Part shown: piece after piece, positions 44,807 to 53,738 of the stretch
Layout of the letters: each line of letters starts with the position of its first letter
How positions within the stretch are numbered: position 1 is the first letter of the stretch
Assembly: GCF_900112195.1 (NCBI RefSeq)
Contig: NZ_FOKR01000003.1
Span: forward strand, 81,329-145,328
DNA: 64,000 bases
Source of the DNA: Butyrivibrio sp. YAB3001
GTDB taxonomy: Bacteria > Bacillota > Clostridia > Lachnospirales > Lachnospiraceae
Reading direction: 5' to 3'
Made by a program: the position numbers and the translations under genes
Notes under the pieces: model-generated
Seen by the model: only the letters and a program-made list of their open reading frames with translations
What the model was told of the DNA's origin: nothing
Database searches by the model: none

Positions 44807-45331
44807 TTAATTATTATTTAAAATATTCTCTTTAATATATCCTGCAAAAGAGCTTGCTACCAGGTCTATGTTTGTATCAATATCCTGCCTTATAATTGTG
44901 CCGCTTACAGGCCTTTTTCTTTCGCAAAGGTGAACCTTTATATGCTGCGGCGTTGCTTCAAGAAGCTGTGCATAATCCGCTTCCGAGGTATAATATAACA
45001 ATTCATCTTCAGCCAGAATATAGCCCTTTTGAAAAAGATGCAGCAGCATTCTGTCAACCCAGTAGTTCCAGATCTGTTGCTGATCCCAGTGCTTTTTTAT
45101 CTCAGGTTCTGTGTCCGGAAGAAGAGTTACAAGCACTTTCTTGTCATCCGCAAACTGTTCCTTAGCAAGTTCATATCTCTTTTCCAAAGGAAACATCGGA
45201 TATCCCCTGTCCCCCTCATGGCCACAGCAAACAACGATCACCTTATCCATTTCTTCTTTCGCTATATTTACCACATCCAAATGCCCTAAATGCATAGGTG
45301 CGAAAGTTCCAAAAACAAGGCCTACTCTCAT
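44807..45331 (-). CDS. NMN/NaMN adenylyltransferase (nucleotidyltransferase-fold, NadR/NadM type)
   Basis: 174 residues. The nucleotidyltransferase motif G-T-F-A-P-M-H-L-G-H at residues 8-17 and V-S-G-T-I-I-R near 145 (the I-S-x-T-x-x-R equivalent) mark an adenylyltransferase. With pncB, nadE and pncA around it, joining AMP to nicotinate (or nicotinamide) mononucleotide is the expected reaction. It lacks the ribosylnicotinamide kinase and HTH domains of full NadR. AGGAAGGA precedes the ATG. Confidence 0.85.
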   Translation of the reverse strand: MRVGLVFGTFAPMHLGHLDVVNIAKEEMDKVIVVCCGHEGDRGYPMFPLEKRYELAKEQFADDKKVLVTLLPDTEPEIKKHWDQQQIWNYWVDRMLLHLFQKGYILAEDELLYYTSEADYAQLLEATPQHIKVHLCERKRPVSGTIIRQDIDTNIDLVASSFAGYIKENILNNN

Positions 45332-45352
45332 ATCATTTATCCTTCCTATTTT

Positions 45353-45877
45353 TCACACTACCTGAACCTGACAGCTCTTCATGGTTGTAAGCGCTGCCTC
45401 ATGCGCTGATGGTGTAACTCCTGCACAGCACTTTGCATCCACGGATACAGGTATCTCCCTACAAAATGCTTTTATCAAAAGAGCATTGCTGACTACACAA
45501 ATATCAGTACAAACACCAATTAGTTCTACCTGCAGCTCTCCATCATTTTCCTCAGCTTCTTTTTTTATGAATTCTGCAAGTTCAGTACTTCCAAAGGTTG
45601 GTTTATTGTAGATTGTTGCCCCCTTTGTGAACTCTGTAAGCTCAGGAATTATTTCCCATCCTTCAGTTCCCTCAAAGCAATGTGGCACCGGTAAATTCTT
45701 CCCTTCCTGAGTTTCCATATAATTGTCATGGTGTGTATCTCTGGTAAAAATAACCTTGCCATCAAAATTCTTAACCTTTTCTACTACATTGGGAACGATT
45801 TCTTTTGCCTCTTTACTCCCCAGTGCACCTGTAACAAAATCATTCTGCATATCTACTACAACTAGTACTTTATCCAT
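45353..45877 (-). CDS. pncA: Nicotinamidase (isochorismatase-like cysteine hydrolase)
   Basis: 174 residues. The catalytic triad fits: Asp9 in V-V-D-M-Q-N-D-F, Lys in Y-N-K-P-T-F near 93 and Cys in I-G-V-C-T-D-I-C near 122. It deamidates nicotinamide to nicotinate, feeding pncB. The start ATG 45877 with GGAGGAG overlaps the nrtR 3' end by 16 bp, showing tight operon packing. Confidence 0.93.
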   Translation of the reverse strand: MDKVLVVVDMQNDFVTGALGSKEAKEIVPNVVEKVKNFDGKVIFTRDTHHDNYMETQEGKNLPVPHCFEGTEGWEIIPELTEFTKGATIYNKPTFGSTELAEFIKKEAEENDGELQVELIGVCTDICVVSNALLIKAFCREIPVSVDAKCCAGVTPSAHEAALTTMKSCQVQVV

Positions 45878-46605
45878 AATCCATCTCCTCCTATGTATGA
45901 ATATGTATCTGCAGGTCTTCCTCTACCTATAGAAACTGAACCGGTCTTCTTTATAAGCCCATGCTCAATATAAGTATTCATTTGATATTTAGTAAAATTC
46001 CCTCTGTTAACTTCCATTCCAAGTACTGCCTGATATTTCTGCCTGAGTAAACCTGAAGTAAAGTTCTTGGTATCTTCCAGAAATTTAAAAATTATGTCTG
46101 TATATTCAAGTTTGCTTCTAAGCCTGTCTACCGCTATTTTCAGCATCTTGTCATGATCAAAACCCAGGTTCGTACTGATAAAACTCTCCTCCTCGTCCAT
46201 AGCCCCATCTGTCTCATTTGTCAGAGGACAAAGTTTAAAGCTTCCGACATTTGAAGGTGTAATGCTAAACCATTTCATCCATGGCACCTTAACCATATGT
46301 TCATTTGGTATCACGCCTATATATGCTATTGAAATAACTCTTTCCCTCGGATCCCTGTTTATTTCTGAAAAAGTCTGTAGCTGTTCAGTATAGATATTGC
46401 TTTTTAACTCAAGTTTATCTGACAACAGCCTTTCTACTGCTCCCTCTGCCGATTCGTTTTCATGAATGAAAGTTCCCGGAAGAGAAAAACTTCCCTCAAA
46501 CGGTTCCTGATCTCTCTTAGTCAGGCACACTGAAAGCTTCTCGTTAATTACAGAAAACAATAATAGATCTACCGTTACATAGGGATGCTTATAATCAGTC
46601 AGCAT
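45862..46605 (-). CDS. nrtR: NrtR-family regulator of NAD metabolism
   Basis: 247 residues. An N-terminal Nudix-like domain (about 8-145), with a decayed Nudix box around E-N-E-S-A-E-G-A, is fused to a C-terminal winged helix (about 165-247) ending in G-R-G-R-P-A-D-T-Y. This is the NrtR layout. NrtR proteins sense ADP-ribose or NAD-related compounds and repress NAD genes. First gene of the operon with pncA, the adenylyltransferase, pncB and nadE. A pair of 20-bp repeats flanks its promoter. Confidence 0.92.
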   Translation of the reverse strand: MLTDYKHPYVTVDLLLFSVINEKLSVCLTKRDQEPFEGSFSLPGTFIHENESAEGAVERLLSDKLELKSNIYTEQLQTFSEINRDPRERVISIAYIGVIPNEHMVKVPWMKWFSITPSNVGSFKLCPLTNETDGAMDEEESFISTNLGFDHDKMLKIAVDRLRSKLEYTDIIFKFLEDTKNFTSGLLRQKYQAVLGMEVNRGNFTKYQMNTYIEHGLIKKTGSVSIGRGRPADTYSYIGGDGLWIKY

Positions 46606-46635
46606 GATATCATCTCCATTCCCTTTCTATTTTTT

Positions 46636-46710
46636 GTTTCATTTTTTTATTTATTATAATACCATCATTTTCTCACTTGTCAATGATTATGTTTCATTTT
46701 TATATTTATT
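46636..46710 (-). promoter_or_regulatory. NAD operon promoter with two 20-bp repeat operators
   Basis: GTTTCATTTTTTTATTTATT (46636-46655) and a copy with one mismatch (46691-46710) are direct repeats with exactly 55-bp pitch. Between them on the minus strand lie TTGACA (46678-46683) and TATAAT (46653-46658), 19 bp apart. One copy covers the -10 and transcription start, the other lies upstream of the -35. They are good candidates for NrtR operators. Confidence 0.7.
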
Positions 46711-46723
46711 GTTTTATAACGTA

Positions 46724-46771
46724 AAAAAATCCCCACCGGAAAGCTCTGACAAGAGTTATCCGGTAGGGATT
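46724..46771 (-). terminator. Terminator of the giant surface-protein gene
   Basis: Inverted arms AATCCCCACCGGA (starting 46728) and TCCGGTAGGGATT (ending 46771), followed on the minus strand by a run of seven T. It separates the surface gene from the NAD operon promoter. Confidence 0.9.
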
Positions 46772-46776
46772 AATCT

Positions 46777-49700
46777 TTATTTCTTCTTATTAACTTTAAC
46801 TATTTTACTTGTAACTATGCTGCCGTCCTGACCTGTAATTTCACACTTAATCTTAAAGCTTAACCATTTCTCCTTTACAGGCATTGTAAGTTTATTTGTA
46901 GTAGCACCTTTTACTGTTGATCCCCAGGTTGTTTTCCAGGTCTTTCCATTGTTGGTACTATACATCCACTTATAACTCTTTGCTCCTGTTGCTGTAACTT
47001 CAAAAGTAGCCTTTTTGCCTACTGCTGCTGTTACATTTACAGGCTGTTTAGTGATTGTTGGCTTTGCTTTTACCTTTACGATGTTACTGCTTATGGTGCT
47101 GCCGTCTTTACCTGTAACGTCACACTTAATCTGATAGTTTAGCCACTTCTCATTTACAGGCATTGTAAGCTTATTTGTAGTAGCACCTTTTACTGTTGAT
47201 CCCCAGGTTGTTTTCCAGGTTTTTCCCTTATTGGTACTATACATCCACTTATAGCTCTTAGCTCCGGTTGCTGTTACTTCAAAGTTTGCCTTTTTGCCTA
47301 CTGCTGCTGTTACATCTACAGGCTGTTTAGTGATTGTTGGTTTTGCTTTTACCTTTACGATGTTACTGTTTATGGTACTTCCGTTCTGACCTGTAACCTC
47401 GCATCTAATCTGATAATTTAGCCATTTCTCCTTTACAGGTATTGTAAGCTTATTTGTAGTAGTACCTTTTACTGATGAATCCCATGATGTATCCCAGGTT
47501 TTTCCCTTGTTGGTACTATACATCCATTTATAGCTCTTTGCTCCGGTTGCTGTAACTTCAAAGGTTGCCTTTTTACCTACTGCTATTGTTACATCTGCAG
47601 GCTGATTAGTTATTGTTGGCTTTGCTTTTACCTTTACAATGTTACTGCTTATAGTGCTTCCATCCTGACCTTTAACCTCACACTTAATCTGGAAGCCCAG
47701 CCATTTCTCCTTTACAGGTATTGTAAGCTTATTTGTAGTAGCACCTTTTACAGATGATGCCCAGGTTGTTTTCCAGGTATTGCCATTGTTGGTACTAAAC
47801 ATCCATTTATAGCTCTTGGCTCCAGTTGCCGCAACTTCAAAGGTTGCCTTTTTACCTACTGCTGCTGTTACATCTACAGGCTGTTTGGTGATTGTTGGTT
47901 TTCCTTTTACCATTACAATGTTACTGTTTATGGTACTGTCATCCTGACCTGTGATCATGCATCTAAACTTATTGCCGAGTACATTTTCTTTTACCGGAAC
48001 TGTCAACTTATTAGTTGTTGTTCCTGTTTCTGATGCTGACCAATCTGTTCTCCATGTACTTCCATTATCAGTCGTAAACTGCCACTGGTAACTCTTTGCT
48101 CCTGTTGCAGCTACTTCAAAAGAAACATTCTCTCCAACTGCCGCTGTTACATCTACAGGCTGCTTGGTAATTGTTGGTTTTACTTTTACAATTACAGTGT
48201 TACTGTTTATGGTACTGCCGTTCTGACCTTTGATCACACATCTAAACTTATAGCCGAGTACGTTTTCTTTTACCGGAACTGTCAACTTATTGGTTGTTGT
48301 TCCTGTTTCTGATGCTGACCAGTCTGTTTTCCATGTACTTCCATTATTGGTTGTATACTGCCACTGGTAACTCTTTGCTCCTGTTGCAGTTACTTCAAAA
48401 GAAACTTTTTCTCCAACTGCTGCAGCTACATTTGCAGGCTGCTTTGTTATCTTTAACGGAGTATTATCACATGTAAACTCCTGTGTATAAATCACTTTTT
48501 CACTTGGAAGCTTATCGGAAGATGAAAAATCCATAACATGGAAGCATCCAACTGATACACCGACAAGCGCTTTTTCAACATCTTTCTTTCCATTTAAAAG
48601 TATTGAATCATAATATGAAGACTGCTTCCAATATCCCAAAGCATCTTCAGGAGTTTTTACAGTTGATAAATTAACGCTTAATTCTTTACCATCTTTCCAT
48701 TTACCAGTCGCCAAGTACCAAAAATCACCATTTGGACGAATACTGGTATTTTGTACACTACACTCTAACGCTCTATTATCAGATTCTTTTTGTAAATTGC
48801 TGTTATACTTTAGCTCGCCAAGTCCATTTTCTTTACGGTACTTATTAGTAAGCTCAAATACTTTTTGCGCATCTTCATGGTCAAAATATCCTTTAACCTC
48901 TTTCACAGAGCCATCTTCATAAGTCACCTTATATGTTTCGTAAGGATGAATATCATATGATTCAATAAGTGTATTGCAATAGTTGCAACGCTTTTCTATA
49001 CATCCCCAGGTTGTGCTTGTTGCTTCTTTGGTTGTAACATACACTGGTTTGATGCTCTTTCCGTCAAGGTATCCCGTATGTACGCAGGCACTTGGAACAA
49101 TTTTCCACTGTGCATAAAGAGTTATTGTCTGATAATTGCTGGTAGCCAGATTACGAACAGTTGCTTTATCTTTATAAGACGTTCCGGTTCCGTCAGCTTT
49201 GGTATTCCAACCAACAAAGGTATTGTATTCCTTTGTCAAAGTACATGCGGGAAGCACATAACTTTGTGAGTTTACACATCCCGTCATAAGTGACATATGG
49301 CCACTTCCGCCATTGCTATTAAAACTAATGTAATAAGATATTTTTGTTTTAGGCTCTGCCGCAACCACATCACTGGTTAATGTTTTGCCGTCAACGCCTG
49401 TTACTACACATCTGAATCTGTAATCATAAAAATCTTCAGAAGTAATCTTGACCGATAAAGTATTTGTCTTATTTCCTGTCTGACTTGCACTACGCCAGGA
49501 ATTAGTTCCTACTGTGCTATATTCCCACTGATAACTCTTGGCTCCCTTGGCAGTAACCTTGAAAACAGCAGTTTCATTAAGTTCAACAGTGACATTTACA
49601 GGCTGCTTTTTTAACTCTAAAGTAGGATTCTCCCTTTCAGAATCCACATCTGCGGTAGTAAACTGCTGAGTCCAGGAAATTTTTTCCTTAGGAACGCCTG

Positions 49701-52296
49701 ATGGATCAGAAAAATCCAATGTATGGAAGCATCCTACTGAAGAACCAACGTAAGGTGTTTTACCATCATCTTTTTCCTTCAAAAGAATAGATTTATACAA
49801 GCTGTAACTTTTCCAGCAATCTATAACCTCTTGTGGAGTATCATACTCATTCGTTCTTAACTCTCCACCGTCTGCCCACTCATCTACTAATGTTTCCCAT
49901 CCTTTTCCATCTGGGCGATATACATTTAAACCGGCTTTAACCTCAAGTGTCCTTAAATCAGATTCATCCTGAGTGCTGTCATTATATACAAGTTCATCAA
50001 GTCCGTTTTCCTTGCGGTATTTATTAGTAAGCTCCCATAACTCACGTGCAGCATCATGATCAAAGTATCCCTTAAGCTCTTGTACGGTACCGTCTTTTAA
50101 TGTAACTTTATAGGTTTCATAAGGGTGAACTTTATGTGTTTCAATTAACTGATCACAAAAATCGCATATTTCCTCGTATTCGCCCCATTCAGTAGCGGTA
50201 GCTTCCTTGGTCACAACATATTTTTTCCCAATAGCCTTACCATTCACATGTCCGCTGTGTTTTCCATCTTTGCAGGCTTCTTTGTCAACTTCCCACTGGG
50301 CATAAAGAGTTACTGTTTCGCCATCAACTTTAGTAAGGTCCTTGACAACTTCTTCATCCCCATACGCTGTACCAGAACCATCTTTTTTTGTATTCCAGCC
50401 CTTAAAAACACTATATTTTCTGGTAAAAATATTTTTTCTAAGAGTGTATGGAACACCACTTTCAAAGTCGCTCTGAGTATAGACAAATGTTGATGCCCCA
50501 TTTCCATCATACTCGATATTATAATGGATAACAGGTTCATCCTCTTCAGTGATAAAGTCCTTATCGCTTAAAGTAATCTCATCTAAATAACCGCCATACA
50601 AAGAGAGTGTGTCTGAATCGTAGGCATATTTTATATCCTGAGGTTCTGAATATGAACCAGAGCCATATATAACGCGCTTCCTATTGATAACATACCCGTT
50701 ATTAACATCTCCGGACTTATAACCCTTCATGAAAAGAGCAGTATGCCCGCCCTCTATCTTATCTGTATCGCAGTTTGTTACATCGACAAGGTAATTAACT
50801 CCATTGAAGCTAACCACATTCCATCTATGACCCTCACCATCCATATCTCCTGTAACACAGTTAACTATTACATCGTTTTCAAAGGTACTAAGATCACACA
50901 AATACTGGAATGCTTTTGCGTAACCCTCACAGACTACATTGGTATCCGGATTGTTATCGAATACATAAATAAGTTCTCGTGGATTACTGTCCCTTTTTGA
51001 GGTAACATAATCCGCTGCATGATGATCATAGGATACCATGCTACATATTATTTCTTTAAAGGCAAGAAGTTTCTCATAATCACCAAGGTCAGCATATCTG
51101 TCTGCTATCTCTTTAGCATTGGTAGCTGCTATACTGGTAGCACTTGTCTTGGCAGTATCAGCCTTATAAACGTAATAAGAAGAAGTTGAACCCTCCTCAA
51201 AAACCGCATAGGCTGCAGAAACCTGTAAAGAAATACTATATTTTCTCGCACGTAAATATCCATCTCTGGTTGCTGTAGTATCTGTTATAGGCTTTGTCTC
51301 TCCTTCAGTGGAAAATGACTGTTGCGAAACTCCCACACTGAATGTTCTTCCAAACCAATATAAAAGCTCTGGATGGTCAGAGTACAATGCATTTACTACT
51401 TTTTTACCATCGAGATTTATTTGAGCATCCAATTCATCTTCAGCCTGTTTTTGTTTTGATTCATTAATCGTTGGAACCCAACAATTATCAGTAAGGGTAC
51501 AATCATACAAATCTTCAACCAGCATTTCAGATTTATCTTCCAAACCTAATTCTGCAGGTGTAAAAGAATAATCAGTATTACTGGCATTTCCGCTTGCTAT
51601 ATCTTCTATCAAAGATAGTGCCTTATCATATATAACTTTTTCAGTGTCACTTAATTTATCATATGCCAAGGCTTTCCTAAAAAGCATTGTTCCGATAAAA
51701 GCATCTGAACGCTCATAATAATCCACACCTAATTCTCTGTCTACATATTTTGCAAACAGGTCATCTTCATCTCTCATATTATCAAGCTGCTGCTCTTCAA
51801 GCTCAATATCCACATATTCTTCAGAATCTATTGAAGAAGCGTCAGAATTAGTGATTTCTTTTTCTGAATCATCTTTCTTAGTATCATCTGTATCAGAATC
51901 TTCTTTCTTAGAATCTTCTGTCAAATCATCTGCTGTATCTTCTTCATTCTCTTCGTCTGATATGCCTTCTTCCTCCTCAGCATTTTCAGATGTCTCAGCA
52001 TCATCTTCTGTTATATTATCTTCCGCTGTGTTATCTTCTGACGCGCTGTCTTCTGCTGTATTTTCTTCTGTTGCGCCATCTTCTGTTGTATTATCTTCTG
52101 ACGTGTTGTCTTCTGTTGTGTTATCTTCTGCTATATTTTCTTCTGCTGTATTTTCTTCTGTTGTATTTTCTTCTAATATTTCATCCAGGAGTAACAGTTC
52201 TTCTTTATCACCGGGATTTTCCTGGGCAAATACCTGTAATGGATATGTCAAAGACATAATTCCTGCTAATATAATTGAGAGTATCCTTTTTTTCAT
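46777..52296 (-). CDS. Giant secreted protein: transglutaminase-like, CAP and Ig-like repeats
   Basis: 1839 residues from ATG 52296 (AAAGGA before it). Order: Sec signal peptide (cleavage after V-F-A), Glu/Asn/Thr acidic repeats (about 35-170), a transglutaminase-like domain with Cys near 455, His near 488 and Asp near 502, then twice the block Listeria-Bacteroides-type repeat, C-x-x-C strand, H-P-Y-E-T-Y-K-V strand, CAP/SCP-like domain (T-N-K-Y-R-K-E-N-G-L) and Ig-like domain. The second block carries six Ig-like copies to the C-terminus. No LPXTG or SLH motif was found, so wall attachment is unclear. A cell-surface adhesin or wall-modifying protein is likely. Confidence 0.85.
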   Translation of the reverse strand: MKKRILSIILAGIMSLTYPLQVFAQENPGDKEELLLLDEILEENTTEENTAEENIAEDNTTEDNTSEDNTTEDGATEENTAEDSASEDNTAEDNITEDDAETSENAEEEEGISDEENEEDTADDLTEDSKKEDSDTDDTKKDDSEKEITNSDASSIDSEEYVDIELEEQQLDNMRDEDDLFAKYVDRELGVDYYERSDAFIGTMLFRKALAYDKLSDTEKVIYDKALSLIEDIASGNASNTDYSFTPAELGLEDKSEMLVEDLYDCTLTDNCWVPTINESKQKQAEDELDAQINLDGKKVVNALYSDHPELLYWFGRTFSVGVSQQSFSTEGETKPITDTTATRDGYLRARKYSISLQVSAAYAVFEEGSTSSYYVYKADTAKTSATSIAATNAKEIADRYADLGDYEKLLAFKEIICSMVSYDHHAADYVTSKRDSNPRELIYVFDNNPDTNVVCEGYAKAFQYLCDLSTFENDVIVNCVTGDMDGEGHRWNVVSFNGVNYLVDVTNCDTDKIEGGHTALFMKGYKSGDVNNGYVINRKRVIYGSGSYSEPQDIKYAYDSDTLSLYGGYLDEITLSDKDFITEEDEPVIHYNIEYDGNGASTFVYTQSDFESGVPYTLRKNIFTRKYSVFKGWNTKKDGSGTAYGDEEVVKDLTKVDGETVTLYAQWEVDKEACKDGKHSGHVNGKAIGKKYVVTKEATATEWGEYEEICDFCDQLIETHKVHPYETYKVTLKDGTVQELKGYFDHDAARELWELTNKYRKENGLDELVYNDSTQDESDLRTLEVKAGLNVYRPDGKGWETLVDEWADGGELRTNEYDTPQEVIDCWKSYSLYKSILLKEKDDGKTPYVGSSVGCFHTLDFSDPSGVPKEKISWTQQFTTADVDSERENPTLELKKQPVNVTVELNETAVFKVTAKGAKSYQWEYSTVGTNSWRSASQTGNKTNTLSVKITSEDFYDYRFRCVVTGVDGKTLTSDVVAAEPKTKISYYISFNSNGGSGHMSLMTGCVNSQSYVLPACTLTKEYNTFVGWNTKADGTGTSYKDKATVRNLATSNYQTITLYAQWKIVPSACVHTGYLDGKSIKPVYVTTKEATSTTWGCIEKRCNYCNTLIESYDIHPYETYKVTYEDGSVKEVKGYFDHEDAQKVFELTNKYRKENGLGELKYNSNLQKESDNRALECSVQNTSIRPNGDFWYLATGKWKDGKELSVNLSTVKTPEDALGYWKQSSYYDSILLNGKKDVEKALVGVSVGCFHVMDFSSSDKLPSEKVIYTQEFTCDNTPLKITKQPANVAAAVGEKVSFEVTATGAKSYQWQYTTNNGSTWKTDWSASETGTTTNKLTVPVKENVLGYKFRCVIKGQNGSTINSNTVIVKVKPTITKQPVDVTAAVGENVSFEVAATGAKSYQWQFTTDNGSTWRTDWSASETGTTTNKLTVPVKENVLGNKFRCMITGQDDSTINSNIVMVKGKPTITKQPVDVTAAVGKKATFEVAATGAKSYKWMFSTNNGNTWKTTWASSVKGATTNKLTIPVKEKWLGFQIKCEVKGQDGSTISSNIVKVKAKPTITNQPADVTIAVGKKATFEVTATGAKSYKWMYSTNKGKTWDTSWDSSVKGTTTNKLTIPVKEKWLNYQIRCEVTGQNGSTINSNIVKVKAKPTITKQPVDVTAAVGKKANFEVTATGAKSYKWMYSTNKGKTWKTTWGSTVKGATTNKLTMPVNEKWLNYQIKCDVTGKDGSTISSNIVKVKAKPTITKQPVNVTAAVGKKATFEVTATGAKSYKWMYSTNNGKTWKTTWGSTVKGATTNKLTMPVKEKWLSFKIKCEITGQDGSIVTSKIVKVNKKK
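46790..48450 (-). repeat. Six tandem Ig-like domain repeats (about 280 bp each)
   Basis: Six units of about 93 codons, each beginning I-T-K-Q-P-x-(D/N)-V and containing A-V-G-(K/E)-x, T-G-A-K-S-Y-(K/Q)-W and T-T-N-K-L-T. Units 3-6 are closest to each other. A more diverged seventh copy is at about 49340-49640. Confidence 0.85.
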
Positions 52297-52337
52297 GTCA
52301 ATCCTTTCTGTCAATCGGCAAAGAAATAATAGGTGCA

Positions 52338-52387
52338 TTGACGCAAATGCGTCAAGATTATAACACACTATACCAAAGGAACGTCAA
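52338..52387 (-). promoter_or_regulatory. Promoter of the surface-protein gene with an 18-bp palindrome
   Basis: On the minus strand TTGACG (52382-52387) and TATAAT (52357-52362) are 19 bp apart. The perfect inverted repeat TTGACGCAAATGCGTCAA (52338-52355) begins one base past the -10 and covers the expected start of transcription, a classical repressor position. The regulator is unknown. Confidence 0.65.
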
Positions 52388-52559
52388 CATGTTTTCAGGG
52401 AATACCCCCAGTATTTTAGCCGTTTTTGAGATATTTTTTTACCAGTGATTTCAAAATTGCAAACTTTATTTCAAAACATTTATAGAAAAGCTCAACAATA
52501 AGTGTTATCATTTTTACGCATATATCATAAAAATACATTTGCATCTAAGGAGAGGCATT

Positions 52560-53684
52560 ATGGCAGAACTACCAATAATTAAAGATCGTGGAAAAACAAT
52601 AATAAGAACCAGTTTAGTAGGAATCGTTGTAAATCTGCTCCTAGCTGGCTTTAAATTCTCTATCGGAGTAATATCCGGTTCTATAGCTATTATGATGGAT
52701 GCAGTAAACAATCTAAGTGACACTCTTTCATCTATCATAACTATAGTCGGCACAAATCTTGCAGGAAAGGCGCCTGATAAAAAGCACCCACTTGGCTATG
52801 GAAGAATTGAGTACATGAGTGCTCTTTCTATATCTTTGATAATACTCTATGCGGGCATTACTTCCTTTGTGGAATCCGTAAAGGCAATAATACATCCGGA
52901 AACACCAAACTATTCAACTATAGCACTTATAATTGTGGCAATAGCCGTAATTGTAAAATTGCTTCTTGGTCAGTTTTTTATAAGCACAGGCAAAGAAATC
53001 AAGTCTGAATCCCTTATCGCATCTGGAACTGATGCAAGATTTGACTCGATAATATCACTTGCTACTTTAGTTGCTGCTTTTATTTATATTTTCACAGGAT
53101 TATCTCTTGAATCATGGCTTGCCTCTATCATTTCAGTATTGCTCGTAAAAACAGGTCTCGAAATGCTGCGTGATACCATGAGTCAGATTCTTGGAGAAAG
53201 GATTGATTCAGCAACCTCCAAAGCGGTAAAGAGTACGATTTTATCAATAGAGGGCGTAACAGGAGCTTATGATCTGTTTTTTAGCGATTATGGTCCTGAC
53301 AGAGTTTTTGCTTCAGTTCATGTAGAAATCCCCGACACCTATACAGCTGATAAAATAGATATTCTGACAAGACAGATAACAGAGAAAGTTTATGAAAAGC
53401 ACAATATCTCAATAATTTCTGTAGGTATATATTCAGTAAACACCAAAAATGATCATGCGCAAAAGATAAGAACAGACATTGCCAAGATTGTAAAAAGCCA
53501 CAGCGGAATTCTTCAAATGCATGGATTTTTCATTGATTTTGAGAAAAAAATCATTCGCTTTGACCTTGTTGTAGAATTTCTTCCTAACAGACAGGAAGTA
53601 TTTAACAGTACAATAAAAGATATTCAGACTCACTATCCTGACTACTCAGTATTTGCAAATATGGACGTAAGTTATAGTGATTAA
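52560..53684 (+). CDS. CDF-family cation efflux transporter
   Basis: 374 residues from ATG 52560 with AAGGAGAGG before it. Six transmembrane helices (about 12-200) and a cytoplasmic C-terminal domain. CDF landmarks are M-M-D-A-V-N-N-L-S-D near 40 (metal-binding Asp residues) and H-P-L-G-Y-G-R-I-E near 77. It exchanges Zn, Fe, Mn or another divalent ion for protons; the metal is not clear. Divergent from the surface-protein gene. Confidence 0.93.
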   Translation: MAELPIIKDRGKTIIRTSLVGIVVNLLLAGFKFSIGVISGSIAIMMDAVNNLSDTLSSIITIVGTNLAGKAPDKKHPLGYGRIEYMSALSISLIILYAGITSFVESVKAIIHPETPNYSTIALIIVAIAVIVKLLLGQFFISTGKEIKSESLIASGTDARFDSIISLATLVAAFIYIFTGLSLESWLASIISVLLVKTGLEMLRDTMSQILGERIDSATSKAVKSTILSIEGVTGAYDLFFSDYGPDRVFASVHVEIPDTYTADKIDILTRQITEKVYEKHNISIISVGIYSVNTKNDHAQKIRTDIAKIVKSHSGILQMHGFFIDFEKKIIRFDLVVEFLPNRQEVFNSTIKDIQTHYPDYSVFANMDVSYSD

Positions 53685-53690
53685 ATTTAA

Positions 53691-53728
53691 AATAGCTGTT
53701 GTACCTCAAATCAGGTACAACAGCTATT
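53691..53728. terminator. Bidirectional terminator
   Basis: A perfect 16-bp inverted repeat AATAGCTGTTGTACCT (53691-53706) / its complement (53713-53728), 6-base loop, between the convergent CDF and leuS genes, with T-rich flanks on both strands. Confidence 0.85.
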
Positions 53729-53738
53729 ATTTATTTCT

